In this document: positions 12,773 to 21,314 of the stretch, piece by piece
Layout: each line of letters begins with the position of its first letter
How positions within the stretch are numbered: the first letter of the stretch is position 1
Assembly (NCBI RefSeq): GCF_018866345.1
Contig: NZ_CP076443.1
Span: 209,501-273,500, forward strand
DNA: 64,000 nucleotides
Origin: Gemella sp. zg-570
Lineage (GTDB): Bacteria > Bacillota > Bacilli > Staphylococcales > Gemellaceae
Direction: 5' to 3'
Translations under genes and position numbers: made by a program
The notes under the pieces: model-generated
What the model saw: the letters and a program-made list of their open reading frames with translations, nothing else
What the model was told of the DNA's origin: nothing
Databases searched by the model: none

Positions 12773-12958
12773 ATGGATTACGATTTGAATGATATTATCG
12801 AAATGAAAAAAAAACATCCTTGCGGAACAAATCGTTGGCAAATTACCAGGATGGGAGCAGATATAAAAATTAAATGCTTAAAGTGTGATAATTCAATAAT
12901 GATGGTACGCAGAGAATTTAACAAAAAAATAAAAAAAATACTGGAGAAAAATAAGTAA
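12773..12958 (+). CDS. DUF951 family protein (YyzM-like)
   Basis: A 61-residue cytoplasmic protein of unknown function. The family core is clear: MKKKHPCGTNRWQITRMGAD then IKIKCLKCD, with one Cys after His-Pro and a CxxC pair that could bind zinc. AGAGGAGCTT precedes the ATG, 12 nt after the MscS gene. In Bacillus its counterpart yyzM is also downstream of parB and before ychF; ychF is not present here. Confidence 0.88.
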   Translation: MDYDLNDIIEMKKKHPCGTNRWQITRMGADIKIKCLKCDNSIMMVRREFNKKIKKILEKNK

Positions 12959-13027
12959 AATAGGATAATTATTTTTAATTATTTTTTAAAAAATTACTTA
13001 GGCTATTAAACAAAAAATATATATTAG

Positions 13028-13066
13028 AAAAATTATGTTTTGATTTTTTGAAACATAATTTTTTTA
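13028..13066 (+). terminator. terminator of the noc-parB operon
   Basis: AAAATTATGTTT (13029-13040) pairs with AAACATAATTTT (13051-13062) over a 10-nt loop, followed by T residues. Confidence 0.75.
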
Positions 13067-13095
13067 TTAAAATATAATTTTAAAAACTCTAAGTG

Positions 13096-13131
13096 CAGTG
13101 AGATTGCTAGAATATCTTACTGTATTTTTTT
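13096..13131 (+). terminator. second terminator-like hairpin
   Basis: CAGTGAGAT (13096-13104) and ATCTTACTG (13114-13122) pair with one G-T wobble over a 9-nt loop and are followed by TATTTTTTT. It lies 30 nt after the first terminator and overlaps the start of the trmR promoter region. Confidence 0.6.
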
Positions 13132-13157
13132 GCTTGGATATGTTATTATGTTAAGAT
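13130..13157 (+). promoter_or_regulatory. possible promoter of trmR
   Basis: TTGCTT (13130-13135), 16-nt spacer, TAAGAT (13152-13157), 47 nt before the ATG. Weakly consensus. Confidence 0.35.
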
Positions 13158-13204
13158 AATATTTTTAAATTTTATATGTCTAGTAAAAATTTACAGGAGA
13201 AAAA

Positions 13205-13852
13205 ATGGTTGCAATAGAATCTAAAGATAGCCTATATGTAGAAAATCTACTACCAGATAGTGAGAAATTTTTTAAAGAATTAGAAATATTTGCTAAAGAA
13301 AATCATGTTCCTATTATTGATAAGATAGGCTTGGCATATTTAGTTCAATTATTAAAAATAAAAAAAGCTAAAAATATTTTAGAAATTGGCACAGCTATTG
13401 CTTACAGTTCTATAAATTTATGCGAAAAAGTTGGCTGTAAGGTTACAACTATTGAGCGTGATAAAAAAATGTATGATTTGGCAAGAAAAAATGTGTCTGC
13501 AAGAAATCTACTAAATAAAATAAGTTTGATTTATGGCGATGCTTTAGAATTGTCAGAAGAAGTAGTAAAAAATTCTCCTTATGATGTAGTTTTTATTGAT
13601 GGGGCAAAAAGTCAAAGTAGAAAATTTTTTGAATTATATGAACCATATTTTTCTGAAGATGTGCTAGTAATTACGGATAATGTTTTGTTTAAGGGGATGG
13701 TAGCAGACCCCAGCATTATTAAACAGAGTAGAGATTTAAAACAATTATCAAGAAAAATTAATAATTATAATGAGTGGCTAATGAAAAATAAAAATTATGA
13801 AACGGTAATTTTACCCTTTGGAGATGGAATAGCTATTACTATTAGAAGTTAG
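13205..13852 (+). CDS. trmR: tRNA 5-hydroxyuridine methyltransferase TrmR
   Basis: A 215-residue class I SAM-dependent O-methyltransferase of the YrrM/COMT-like family. Motif I is ILEIGTAIAYSSINL (about residues 60-74), the acidic residue after strand 2 is in TTIERDKKM, and the metal-site region is DVVFIDGAKSQS. In Bacillus YrrM methylates 5-hydroxyuridine at tRNA position 34 to 5-methoxyuridine. The two next genes make that hydroxyuridine, so the context supports this assignment over a generic methyltransferase. AGGAGAAAA precedes ATG 13205. Confidence 0.88.
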   Translation: MVAIESKDSLYVENLLPDSEKFFKELEIFAKENHVPIIDKIGLAYLVQLLKIKKAKNILEIGTAIAYSSINLCEKVGCKVTTIERDKKMYDLARKNVSARNLLNKISLIYGDALELSEEVVKNSPYDVVFIDGAKSQSRKFFELYEPYFSEDVLVITDNVLFKGMVADPSIIKQSRDLKQLSRKINNYNEWLMKNKNYETVILPFGDGIAITIRS

Positions 13853-13883
13853 TAGTAAAAATATTTTAACTTAAATCTTATGG

Positions 13884-13889
13884 TATAAT
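13884..13889 (+). promoter_or_regulatory. extended -10 promoter element before trhP1
   Basis: TGGTATAAT, an extended -10 (TGN then TATAAT), 47 nt before the trhP1 ATG. No good -35 was seen. Confidence 0.4.
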
Positions 13890-13935
13890 AATTTCATTTT
13901 TTTAGTTTTATTTTTTAATTATTGAAAGGTAAATT

Positions 13936-14862
13936 ATGACAGTAGAATTAGTAGTAACACCTAAAAGTATTGACCATATTTACGAATTAATAAATGTTGG
14001 AGCAGACGCATTTGTTATTGGTGAAGAAAAATTTGGTCTAAGATTAGCTGGTGAATTTGATAGGGAAGATTTGAAAAGAGCTATTCAAATAATACATCAA
14101 GCAGGAAAAAAAGCATACGTCAGTGCAAATGCAATTTTTCATAATAAACATTTAGAAGAACTTGTAGACTATTTAAAATATGTAGATACTTTAAGTCCTG
14201 ATGCAGTGATATACGGCGAACCAACTATAATAACTATAGTAAGAGAAGAAAAATTAAATTTCAAATTGCAGTGGGATCCCCATACTCTAGCAACAAATTC
14301 TTTTTCTTGCAATTATTGGGGCAAGCGAGGAGCATACAGAACTTGTCTATCTAAAGAACTTACAATAGAAGAAATTGAAGAAATAGCTGTCAAGTCAGAA
14401 TATGAACTTGAAGTGCAAGTCCAAGGAATGTTATGTATGTTTCAGTCTATAAGAAGTTTAGTGGATAATTATTTTCTGTATAGCGACAAGGAAGAATATA
14501 TAGAAAAATATTCTAACTCTAAAAAACTATTTTTATACAGTAAAGACAGAAATGAACGCTATCCAATTTTTGAAGATTCCAACGGTACCCATATTATGAG
14601 TGCCAATGATATTTGTGCGATTGAATATTTGGATAGATTAATTTCATCGGGGGTAACAGCCCTAAAAATTGACGGAATTTTAAAAAGTGAAGACTACATC
14701 ACAGAAGTAACAACAATTTATCGTGATGCTATTGACTTATACTATGAAGATGAAGAATCTTATCAAGAAGAAAAGAAAGATTTTTACGACGATATTGAAA
14801 GAATAAAACCTAAGTATAGAAACATAGATTTAGGATTTTTCAATAAAAAAACTATATATTGA
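13936..14862 (+). CDS. trhP1: tRNA hydroxylation protein P1 (U32 peptidase family)
   Basis: A 308-residue U32 family protein, orthologous in position and length to Bacillus YrrN/TrhP1. With TrhP2 it forms 5-hydroxyuridine at tRNA wobble position 34 using prephenate. It starts TVELVVTPKSIDHIYELINVGADAF, a diverged form of the [16 protein letters not shown] family start. The U32 signature region reads LEVQVQGMLCMFQSIRSLV, in which the second cysteine of the usual motif is missing. Paralogue TrhP2 downstream keeps it. Confidence 0.85.
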   Translation: MTVELVVTPKSIDHIYELINVGADAFVIGEEKFGLRLAGEFDREDLKRAIQIIHQAGKKAYVSANAIFHNKHLEELVDYLKYVDTLSPDAVIYGEPTIITIVREEKLNFKLQWDPHTLATNSFSCNYWGKRGAYRTCLSKELTIEEIEEIAVKSEYELEVQVQGMLCMFQSIRSLVDNYFLYSDKEEYIEKYSNSKKLFLYSKDRNERYPIFEDSNGTHIMSANDICAIEYLDRLISSGVTALKIDGILKSEDYITEVTTIYRDAIDLYYEDEESYQEEKKDFYDDIERIKPKYRNIDLGFFNKKTIY

Positions 14863-14960
14863 TTAATAATTTTAGATTGTTTAATATTTTTTATTAAAAA
14901 TATTTTAAAATTATAATGCTTTAAGTAAAAAACTTAAATAAAATTTCTAATTTAGAATTT

Positions 14961-15001
14961 AAAAGGAGGCAGGGTCATACTTGAATATGACTACCTAATT
15001 T
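14961..15001 (+). promoter_or_regulatory. trhP2 ribosome binding site with an intervening hairpin
   Basis: AAAAGGAGG (14961-14969) is more than 30 nt from the ATG at 15002. Between them GTCATA and TATGAC pair over CTTGAA, and the stem can be extended by AGG with CCT across a two-base bulge. Folding out this element leaves about six nt between AGGAGG and ATG. A six-codon frame TTG-AAT-ATG-ACT-ACC-TAA also lies within it. Confidence 0.5.
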
Positions 15002-16276
15002 ATGGCAATACCAAAAATTTCAGAAATAATTAATGGAAAAAGAGTAATAACGAGAAAACCAGAATTACTAATGCCAGCAGGTAATTTGGAAAAATTAAAG
15101 GTTGCAGTTCACTATGGAGCTGATGCAATTTTTCTTGGTGGTCAAGAATTTGGTCTGCGAAGTAATGCAGATAATTTCACTATCGAAGAAATAAAAGAGG
15201 GTTGCGAATTTGCTAAGGGTTACGGAGCAGATATTTATGTAACAGCAAACATTATAGCCCACAATGAAAATTTTGGCGGCTTAGAAGAATTTTTATCAGC
15301 CTTGCAAGATGCAGGTGTTAGAGGAATAATAGTAGCTGACCCTTACATAATAGAAACTTGTAGAAGAGTTGCTCCTAATGTAGAAATACATATAAGCACA
15401 CAGCAATCAATTTCTAATTATAAGGAAGTGCAATACTGGGAAAGTGAAAATGTTCACCGAGTAGTTTTAGCAAGAGAAACTGGTTATGAAGAAATTAAAG
15501 AAATTCGTGAAAAAACAAATGTAGAAATAGAAATGTTTGTACATGGTGCTATGTGTATAGCCTACTCGGGCAGATGTACCTTGAGTAATTATATGACGGC
15601 TAGAGATAGTAACAGGGGTGGTTGTTGTCAATCGTGTCGCTGGAATTATGACTTGTATGAAGAAGATAAGACAGAAGATACAGCACTTTATACAGAAGGT
15701 TCCGACCCTTACGCCATGAGTCCAAAAGATTTAACTCTAATAGAGAGTATACCAGAAATTATAGAATTAGGTATTGATTCTTTAAAGGTAGAGGGGCGTA
15801 TGAAATCTATACACTATGTTGCAACTGTTGCTAGTGTTTATAGAAAATTAATAGATGATTACTGTGCCGATCCAGATAATTTTGAAATGACACCAGCCTA
15901 CAAATTAGAATTGTATAAATGTGCTAACAGGGATACAGCTTCATCATTTTTCTACAATATACCAACTTACAAAGAACAAATGTTTGGTAATCAAGGTGGC
16001 AAGAAAACAAATTTTGATTTCGTAGGACAGGTTTTACACTATGATGAAAGTAGTGGAATAGCAACTATTCAACAAAGAAATCATTTCAAAACTGGTGATA
16101 GGGTAGAATTTTTTGGCCCCGAGATAGAAAGTTTTGAACAGGTTATTGGCGAAATCTATGACGAAGATGGCGACTTGATAGACGCTGCAAGACACCCGCT
16201 ACAAATTATCAGAACAAAAATTGATAGTAGGGTATTCAAGCAAAATATGATGAGAAAAGAAATTGGAGCAAGATAA
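15002..16276 (+). CDS. trhP2: tRNA hydroxylation protein P2 (U32 peptidase family)
   Basis: A 424-residue U32 protein like Bacillus YrrO/TrhP2. The family start is [20 protein letters not shown] and the full U32 signature is visible near residue 178 ([20 protein letters not shown]), followed by a cysteine-rich [12 protein letters not shown] that could hold an iron-sulfur cluster. A C-terminal beta domain follows. Acts with TrhP1 in prephenate-dependent formation of 5-hydroxyuridine on tRNA. The start is fixed by homology and lies unusually far from its Shine-Dalgarno. Confidence 0.92.
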   Translation: MAIPKISEIINGKRVITRKPELLMPAGNLEKLKVAVHYGADAIFLGGQEFGLRSNADNFTIEEIKEGCEFAKGYGADIYVTANIIAHNENFGGLEEFLSALQDAGVRGIIVADPYIIETCRRVAPNVEIHISTQQSISNYKEVQYWESENVHRVVLARETGYEEIKEIREKTNVEIEMFVHGAMCIAYSGRCTLSNYMTARDSNRGGCCQSCRWNYDLYEEDKTEDTALYTEGSDPYAMSPKDLTLIESIPEIIELGIDSLKVEGRMKSIHYVATVASVYRKLIDDYCADPDNFEMTPAYKLELYKCANRDTASSFFYNIPTYKEQMFGNQGGKKTNFDFVGQVLHYDESSGIATIQQRNHFKTGDRVEFFGPEIESFEQVIGEIYDEDGDLIDAARHPLQIIRTKIDSRVFKQNMMRKEIGAR

Positions 16277-16278
16277 TT

Positions 16279-16899
16279 ATGAATAAACCTTTAGTTATCG
16301 GTATAGTTGGTGGAAGTGGTAGCGGAAAAACTACTGTTACCAAAAGAATTATAGAAGAATTAACCAAAGATAAAGTTGTATTAATTGAACAAGATTATTA
16401 TTACAAAGACCAAAGTCATATGACCATGGAAGAAAGAATAAAAACTAATTACGACCACCCAGATGCATTTGATAATGAATACTTATGTTCTCAACTTAAA
16501 GAATTAATTGCAGGAAAAACTGTTGAAATGCCAAGATATGATTATGTAAATCACACAAGAAGTAAAGAAACAGTTATTCAAGAATCAAAAGAAGTTATTA
16601 TTTTAGAGGGCTTATTCGGTTTGTATTCAAAGACTATAAGAGAATTTTTAGATATAAAAATTTTTGTAGATACACCCAGTGATATAAGAATATTACGTCG
16701 CTTGCTTAGAGATATGAACGAAAGAGGTCGTAGTGTTGAATCTGTAATTAATCAATACTTAACTTCAGTAAGACCTATGCACGAACAATATATACAACCG
16801 ACTAAACAATATGCAGATATAATAATTCCTGATGGTGGTTATAACGACATAGCAGTAGATATATTAATAACAAAAATTAAATCAATACTAGAAAAATAA
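16279..16899 (+). CDS. udk: uridine kinase
   Basis: A 206-residue enzyme phosphorylating uridine and cytidine to UMP and CMP with GTP or ATP. The P-loop [13 protein letters not shown] is at residues 8-20, the family segment DHPDAFD near residue 60, and the lid region is [21 protein letters not shown] precedes the ATG, two nt after trhP2. The order trmR-trhP1-trhP2-udk-greA is that of Bacillus. Confidence 0.97.
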   Translation: MNKPLVIGIVGGSGSGKTTVTKRIIEELTKDKVVLIEQDYYYKDQSHMTMEERIKTNYDHPDAFDNEYLCSQLKELIAGKTVEMPRYDYVNHTRSKETVIQESKEVIILEGLFGLYSKTIREFLDIKIFVDTPSDIRILRRLLRDMNERGRSVESVINQYLTSVRPMHEQYIQPTKQYADIIIPDGGYNDIAVDILITKIKSILEK

Positions 16900-16949
16900 T
16901 ATAAAAAAGTGTATACTAAATTTTAGAAAGTATAAAAAGGAGATAATAC

Positions 16950-17438
16950 ATGGCAATAGAAGAAAATTTAGAATATCAAATGACACAAGAAGGTTATGAC
17001 AAGTTAATAGCAGAATTAGAACACTATAAAAAAGTAAAACGGCCAGAAGTTATAGAAAAAATAAAAATTGCACGTAGTTTTGGAGACTTGTCTGAGAACT
17101 CTGAGTATGATGCTGCAAAAGACGAACAAGGATTTATAGAGCAAAAAATTCTTGAAATGGAACAAATGATTCGTTATGCAAAAATTATTGAAATTGATAC
17201 ATCATCAAATACAATACGTTTGGGTCATACGGTAACTTATGTAGAAGTACCTAATGGTGAAGAAGAAACTTACAAGATAGTGGGTAGTGCAGAAGCAAAT
17301 CCTTTTGAATTTAAAATTTCTAATGAATCTCCAGTGGCTCAAGCCTTGTTGGGTAAAGAAGTTGGCGATGTGGTAAAAGTTTCTCTACCTACTGGTCCAG
17401 AAGATTCAATCGATATTAAAATTTTGAAAGTTGAGTAA
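16950..17438 (+). CDS. greA: transcription elongation factor GreA
   Basis: A 162-residue factor that rescues backtracked RNA polymerase by stimulating transcript cleavage. The N-terminal coiled coil carries the acidic tip in [17 protein letters not shown], and the C-terminal FKBP-like domain ends [30 protein letters not shown] precedes ATG 16950. It is followed by mtnN with almost no gap. Confidence 0.97.
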   Translation: MAIEENLEYQMTQEGYDKLIAELEHYKKVKRPEVIEKIKIARSFGDLSENSEYDAAKDEQGFIEQKILEMEQMIRYAKIIEIDTSSNTIRLGHTVTYVEVPNGEEETYKIVGSAEANPFEFKISNESPVAQALLGKEVGDVVKVSLPTGPEDSIDIKILKVE

Positions 17439-17442
17439 TTAT

Positions 17443-18126
17443 ATGATAGCTTTAATTGGTGCAATGCCAGAAGAAGTTGCTATTATTAAATCTGAAATAA
17501 AAGATTTAAGCATAGAAAAAAAAGCCCATGTAGAATTTTATTTGGGAAAATATTTAGAAAAAGAAATAATACTTATGCTTTCTAAACCGGGTAAAGTAAA
17601 TGCAGCTATTGCCACTTCTTTATTACTTGATAACTATAATATTGATTATGTTATAAATATTGGTTCTTGTGGTTCTTTGGATAATAAATTAGAAATTGGC
17701 GATATGATAGTGGGAACAGAAATATCTTACTTTGATGTTGATGCAAGACATTTCGGTTATAGATTTGGACAAGTACCCCAGATGCCAGCTTCATACAAAA
17801 GTGCTACTGACTTAGTAAAAAAAGCTGAAAATATTAGTTTATCAAATAACAATATTCACTTTGGTCTAGTTGGCACATCGGATTCTTTTATTTCTGATGA
17901 GAATAGAAAAAAAGAAATTTTAAAATATTTTCCAAAAATGTTGGTTGTAGACATGGAGGCTGCAGCCATAGCCCAAACTTGTTATAACTTTGGCGTGAAG
18001 TTTATAATATGTAGAAGTGTTAGCGACAAGGCAGAAGAAGGAAGTAGAATTACCTTTGATGAGTTTTTACAAATTGCAGCTGAAAATTCTTCTAAACTAA
18101 CTACGGAATTAATAAAACAATTATAG
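17443..18126 (+). CDS. mtnN: 5'-methylthioadenosine/S-adenosylhomocysteine nucleosidase
   Basis: A 227-residue nucleosidase that removes adenine from methylthioadenosine and S-adenosylhomocysteine, clearing by-products of SAM-using enzymes such as TrmR nearby. It starts MIALIGAMPEEVAIIKSEI, and has the phosphorylase family motif NIGSCGSLD and the catalytic segment VVDMEAAAIAQTC. A TTG at 17431 is in frame but lies inside greA; ATG 17443 aligns with family N-termini. Last gene of the block; a terminator follows. Confidence 0.95.
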   Translation: MIALIGAMPEEVAIIKSEIKDLSIEKKAHVEFYLGKYLEKEIILMLSKPGKVNAAIATSLLLDNYNIDYVINIGSCGSLDNKLEIGDMIVGTEISYFDVDARHFGYRFGQVPQMPASYKSATDLVKKAENISLSNNNIHFGLVGTSDSFISDENRKKEILKYFPKMLVVDMEAAAIAQTCYNFGVKFIICRSVSDKAEEGSRITFDEFLQIAAENSSKLTTELIKQL

Positions 18127-18173
18127 AAAATTCTTGCTTGAAATATTTATTTCAGGCAAGAATTTTTTATTTT
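18127..18173 (+). terminator. terminator after mtnN
   Basis: AAAATTCTTGC and GCAAGAATTTTTT pair, continued by TTGAAATA with a wobble partner on the other arm, and end in a T run. The 18174-18430 gap is AT-rich with only the argS promoter element recognised. Confidence 0.88.
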
Positions 18174-18345
18174 TAAACCTAAATATTAAAATTTAAAATT
18201 TTATTTTTATTGCTTAATTTAAAAATAAAAATATAAGTTATGAAAGATTAAGATATAAATAAAAAAATTTTAAAATTTATGCTATTTTCTATTGAAAAAT
18301 TTATTAAATAAAAGTAATATAGCTATGTAATTAAATAATAAATTA

Positions 18346-18354
18346 TGTTATAAT
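18346..18354 (+). promoter_or_regulatory. extended -10 promoter of argS
   Basis: TGTTATAAT, an extended -10 element with perfect TATAAT (18349-18354). No clear -35. The same ATGTTATAAT string precedes proS and the thiamine operon. Confidence 0.5.
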
Positions 18355-18430
18355 TTTTATTTGAAAAGATATAGTAAACTATATAAATTTATTACCCATG
18401 CTTTTTATACTAAAATATCAAGGAGAAATG

Positions 18431-20068
18431 ATGAAAGCAAAAATTATTAATTTACTTAAGTCATCTGTTGAAAAAATAGGTGCAGCAGATATTGATATTT
18501 ATGTAGAAACTCCAAAAAATATAGGTAATGGAGATTTTTCTAGTAATATAGCAATGCAACTTACAAAAATTCTAAGAAAAAATCCTAGAATTATTGCTGA
18601 AGAAATAATAAATAATATTGAAGAAAATAGTTTTGTAGAAAAAATTGAAATAGCAGGTCCAGGTTTTATTAATTTTTTTGTAAATAAATCTAATCTTGCT
18701 GATATTCTTTCTGAAGTTTTTCAAAAAAATGAAAATTTTGGAGAAAATCAAACAGGAAATAATGAGAAAATTTTATTAGAGTATGTATCAGCCAATCCGA
18801 CAGGAGATTTACACGTTGGTCATGCTCGTAATGGAGCGGTAGCAGATTCTTTAGCTAGGATTATGAAAAAATCTTCTTATGACGTTACAAGAGAATTTTA
18901 CGTCAATGATGCTGGTAAGCAAATTAAGAATTTAAGCATGTCAGCTGACGCTAGATACAAACAAGCTCTAGGTCTTGATGTACAAATGCCAGAAGACGCC
19001 TATAATGGAAAAGATATTGTAAAATTAGGGCAAGTTTTGGCTAAAGAATATGGAGATAGTCTTTTAAGTAAAAAAGAAGATGAATATCTTAAATTCTTGC
19101 GTTCATATTCAGTAAATTATCAGCTAGAAAAATTAAAAAATGATTTGAAAGATTTTAGGGTAGAGTTTGATAATTTTTACAGTGAAACTTCCTTGTACGA
19201 AAGTGGCAAGGTAAAAGCAACGCTAGAAAAATTAGAAGAACTAGGGCATCTATATAAATTAGACGGTGCAACTTGGTTAAGAACTACTGAATTATTAACA
19301 GGAGATGATAAAGACAGAGTTCTTATAAAAGCAGACGGTGCCTATACATATTTCACACCCGATATTGCCTATCACAAGGATAAATTCGACAGAGGTTTTG
19401 AAAAATTAATAAATTTATTTGGGGCCGACCATCACGGCTATGTTCCAAGACTTAAAGCATCTGTAAATGCAACTGGTTATAATTCAAACAATTTAGAAAT
19501 TTTGATTATGCAACTTGTAAGATTACTTGAAAATGGTCAAGAAGTAAAAATGAGTAAGCGTACAGGTAAATCAATAACCATAAGAGATTTAATTGATGAA
19601 GTTGGAGTAGATGCTGCACGTTATTTCTTGGTTATGCGTAGTGCAGATGCCCATCTCGATTTTGATTTTACCTTAGCCAAAGAACAAAGTAGTGATAATC
19701 CACTTTACTACGTTCAATATGCCCACGCTCGTATATGTTCAATCTTGCGTCAAGCAGATGAACAAAAAATAGAAGCTAGACAATATAATAAAGAACTTTT
19801 AACAGATGATTATTCTGTGGAAATATTAAAAAATCTAGCCTATTTCCCAGAAGTAGTAGCTCAGGCTGCAAAAAGTTATGAACCGCACAGGGTATGTAAT
19901 TATATGCAAAATCTTGCAGCATCCCTCCACAAGTTTTATGGTAACAAGAAGGTAATTACTGACAACAAAGAACAAACAGCTAGTTATCTTGCCCTAATAA
20001 AAGCTGTAAAAATAACAATTAAAAATGCTTTAGAATTAATAGGAGTTAATGCTCCAGAAAAAATGTAA
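18431..20068 (+). CDS. argS: arginine-tRNA ligase
   Basis: A 545-residue class I aminoacyl-tRNA synthetase. The HIGH-type motif is ANPTGDLHVGHARNGAV (about residues 122-138) and the KMSKS-type motif is VKMSKRTGKSI. The C-terminal DALR anticodon-binding domain ends LELIGVNAPEKM. The open frame continues upstream to 18398, but AGGAGAA precedes the pair of ATG codons at 18428 and 18431; the second, five nt after AGGAG, gives the typical MKAKIINLL start. Confidence 0.96.
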   Translation: MKAKIINLLKSSVEKIGAADIDIYVETPKNIGNGDFSSNIAMQLTKILRKNPRIIAEEIINNIEENSFVEKIEIAGPGFINFFVNKSNLADILSEVFQKNENFGENQTGNNEKILLEYVSANPTGDLHVGHARNGAVADSLARIMKKSSYDVTREFYVNDAGKQIKNLSMSADARYKQALGLDVQMPEDAYNGKDIVKLGQVLAKEYGDSLLSKKEDEYLKFLRSYSVNYQLEKLKNDLKDFRVEFDNFYSETSLYESGKVKATLEKLEELGHLYKLDGATWLRTTELLTGDDKDRVLIKADGAYTYFTPDIAYHKDKFDRGFEKLINLFGADHHGYVPRLKASVNATGYNSNNLEILIMQLVRLLENGQEVKMSKRTGKSITIRDLIDEVGVDAARYFLVMRSADAHLDFDFTLAKEQSSDNPLYYVQYAHARICSILRQADEQKIEARQYNKELLTDDYSVEILKNLAYFPEVVAQAAKSYEPHRVCNYMQNLAASLHKFYGNKKVITDNKEQTASYLALIKAVKITIKNALELIGVNAPEKM

Positions 20069-20081
20069 TAGGAGAAGAAGA

Positions 20082-20543
20082 ATGACAGAATTAAAAAAAG
20101 TAAATAGTTTATCAATCACAGAACAATGCTATCAATATATTGTAGAAAATGATATTAAAAGATTAAACATTTATGACTTTTTTGATTATATCAAACCACA
20201 ATTAAACTTATCAGAGGAAGAATTTATATCACAAATGTCTTATTTCTATACTGACTTAAATGTTGACGGACGTTTTGTCTGTGTAGAAGATGGTAACTGG
20301 ATGTTAAAAGAAAAATTATCTTTAGAAGATGTACAAAATTTTACAGAACCGAGTATAAGCACTTACTCATTAGATGAAGAAGATTTCGATTTATCAGAAG
20401 AATATGAAGAAGAAATTACTGATGAAGTTGATGAGCTTCTAAAAGATGAGGAAGAAGACGAAGAAGATGAAGACCTATATAATGAATATGGAAGAGATGA
20501 AATAGTATCTAAGTTTAGTGTTGATTCGGAAGAAGAATTTTAA
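20082..20543 (+). CDS. rpoE: RNA polymerase delta subunit
   Basis: A 153-residue auxiliary subunit found only in Firmicutes, which aids recycling of RNA polymerase. The folded N-terminal domain (about residues 1-90) includes IYDFFDYIKPQLNLSEEEF, and the C-terminal third is an acidic tail of Glu and Asp. ATAGGAGAAGAAG precedes ATG 20082, 13 nt after argS; the frame is open further upstream but lacks a ribosome binding site. A terminator follows. Confidence 0.95.
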   Translation: MTELKKVNSLSITEQCYQYIVENDIKRLNIYDFFDYIKPQLNLSEEEFISQMSYFYTDLNVDGRFVCVEDGNWMLKEKLSLEDVQNFTEPSISTYSLDEEDFDLSEEYEEEITDEVDELLKDEEEDEEDEDLYNEYGRDEIVSKFSVDSEEEF

Positions 20544-20548
20544 TTATA

Positions 20549-20580
20549 TTATAGCTACGACATTTCGTGGCTATATTTTT
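20549..20580 (+). terminator. terminator after rpoE
   Basis: TATAGCTACGA pairs with TCGTGGCTATA (one wobble) over a short loop and is followed by TTTTT. Confidence 0.85.
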
Positions 20581-20607
20581 ATAGAATAAATTATTAAGGA
20601 GCAGGAT

Positions 20608-21159
20608 ATGAAAATTTTAATGGTCCGTCATGGAGAAACAGATTATAATAAAAATCATTTGGTACAAGGAAGTACAAACATTCCCCTAAATCAAGAGGGG
20701 ATAAATCAAGCCATTAAGGCGTCAGAAAAAATAAGAGATTATAAAATAGCAAGGGCCTACAGTAGTCCTTTAGATAGAGCCTATGATACTTGCAGATACA
20801 TGCTAGATAATTCTAATAATGCTGATATTGAAATAACAAAAGATATTAGAGTGATAGAAAAAAATTATGGAAAATTTGAAGGTGCAACTTATGAAGAGTG
20901 GCGTAAAGGACGAGAGAATAATGACCTATCTTCAGTAGAATTAGATACTAACGTTGCCAAAAGAGTAGAAGAATTTTTAAAAGAAAAGTATGTTCTTCAT
21001 GAAAACGAAACCATTTTAGTAGTCTGTCATGGAGCATGTACTAGAATATTTTTAGAAAGTAAAAATCTAAGACCTAATAAAAATTATATTATTAACACAT
21101 CACTTAATGAATTAGAATATAACGGTTCTGAATTTAAGCTGTTAAAATATAATGTTTAA
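20608..21159 (+). CDS. histidine phosphatase family protein (phosphoglycerate mutase-like)
   Basis: A 183-residue cytoplasmic phosphatase. The catalytic RHG motif is MVRHGETDYNKN at residues 5-16, the second histidine is in VVCHGACTRIF near residue 142, and arginines of the pocket lie in SSPLDRAYDT. Substrates in this family range from phosphosugars to alpha-ribazole phosphate, so the exact role is open. AAGGAGCAGG precedes the ATG. It stands alone between two terminators. Confidence 0.88.
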   Translation: MKILMVRHGETDYNKNHLVQGSTNIPLNQEGINQAIKASEKIRDYKIARAYSSPLDRAYDTCRYMLDNSNNADIEITKDIRVIEKNYGKFEGATYEEWRKGRENNDLSSVELDTNVAKRVEEFLKEKYVLHENETILVVCHGACTRIFLESKNLRPNKNYIINTSLNELEYNGSEFKLLKYNV

Positions 21160-21167
21160 GAAAAATT

Positions 21168-21207
21168 AACTATGAAATATAAAAAATATATTTTATAGTT
21201 TTTTTAA
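21168..21207 (+). terminator. terminator after the histidine phosphatase gene
   Basis: AACTATGAAATATA pairs with TATATTTTATAGTT (one G-T wobble) over a short A-rich loop, followed by seven T. Confidence 0.8.
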
Positions 21208-21269
21208 TGTATAACAAGCTTAAAATTTTTTGAAAATTTTAATAAAAAATATATTTTTTTTATTATTTA

Positions 21270-21278
21270 TGTTATAAT
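21270..21278 (+). promoter_or_regulatory. extended -10 promoter of proS
   Basis: ATGTTATAAT with TATAAT at 21273-21278, 36 nt before the proS ATG. Confidence 0.5.
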
Positions 21279-21314
21279 CTAGCTATATTTAAATTTAAAA
21301 GGTGGTATTTTATT

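Noticed and set aside
9044-13204. oriC or parS sites near noc-soj-parB
   Set aside because: No cluster of TTATCCACA-type boxes and no TGTTTCACGTGAAACA-like palindrome was found in this part.
14863-14960. TTTAAGT/ACTTAAA hairpin as a terminator between trhP1 and trhP2
   Set aside because: The stem is only seven AT-heavy pairs and the tail is AAATAAAATTT without a T run; it is too weak to call.
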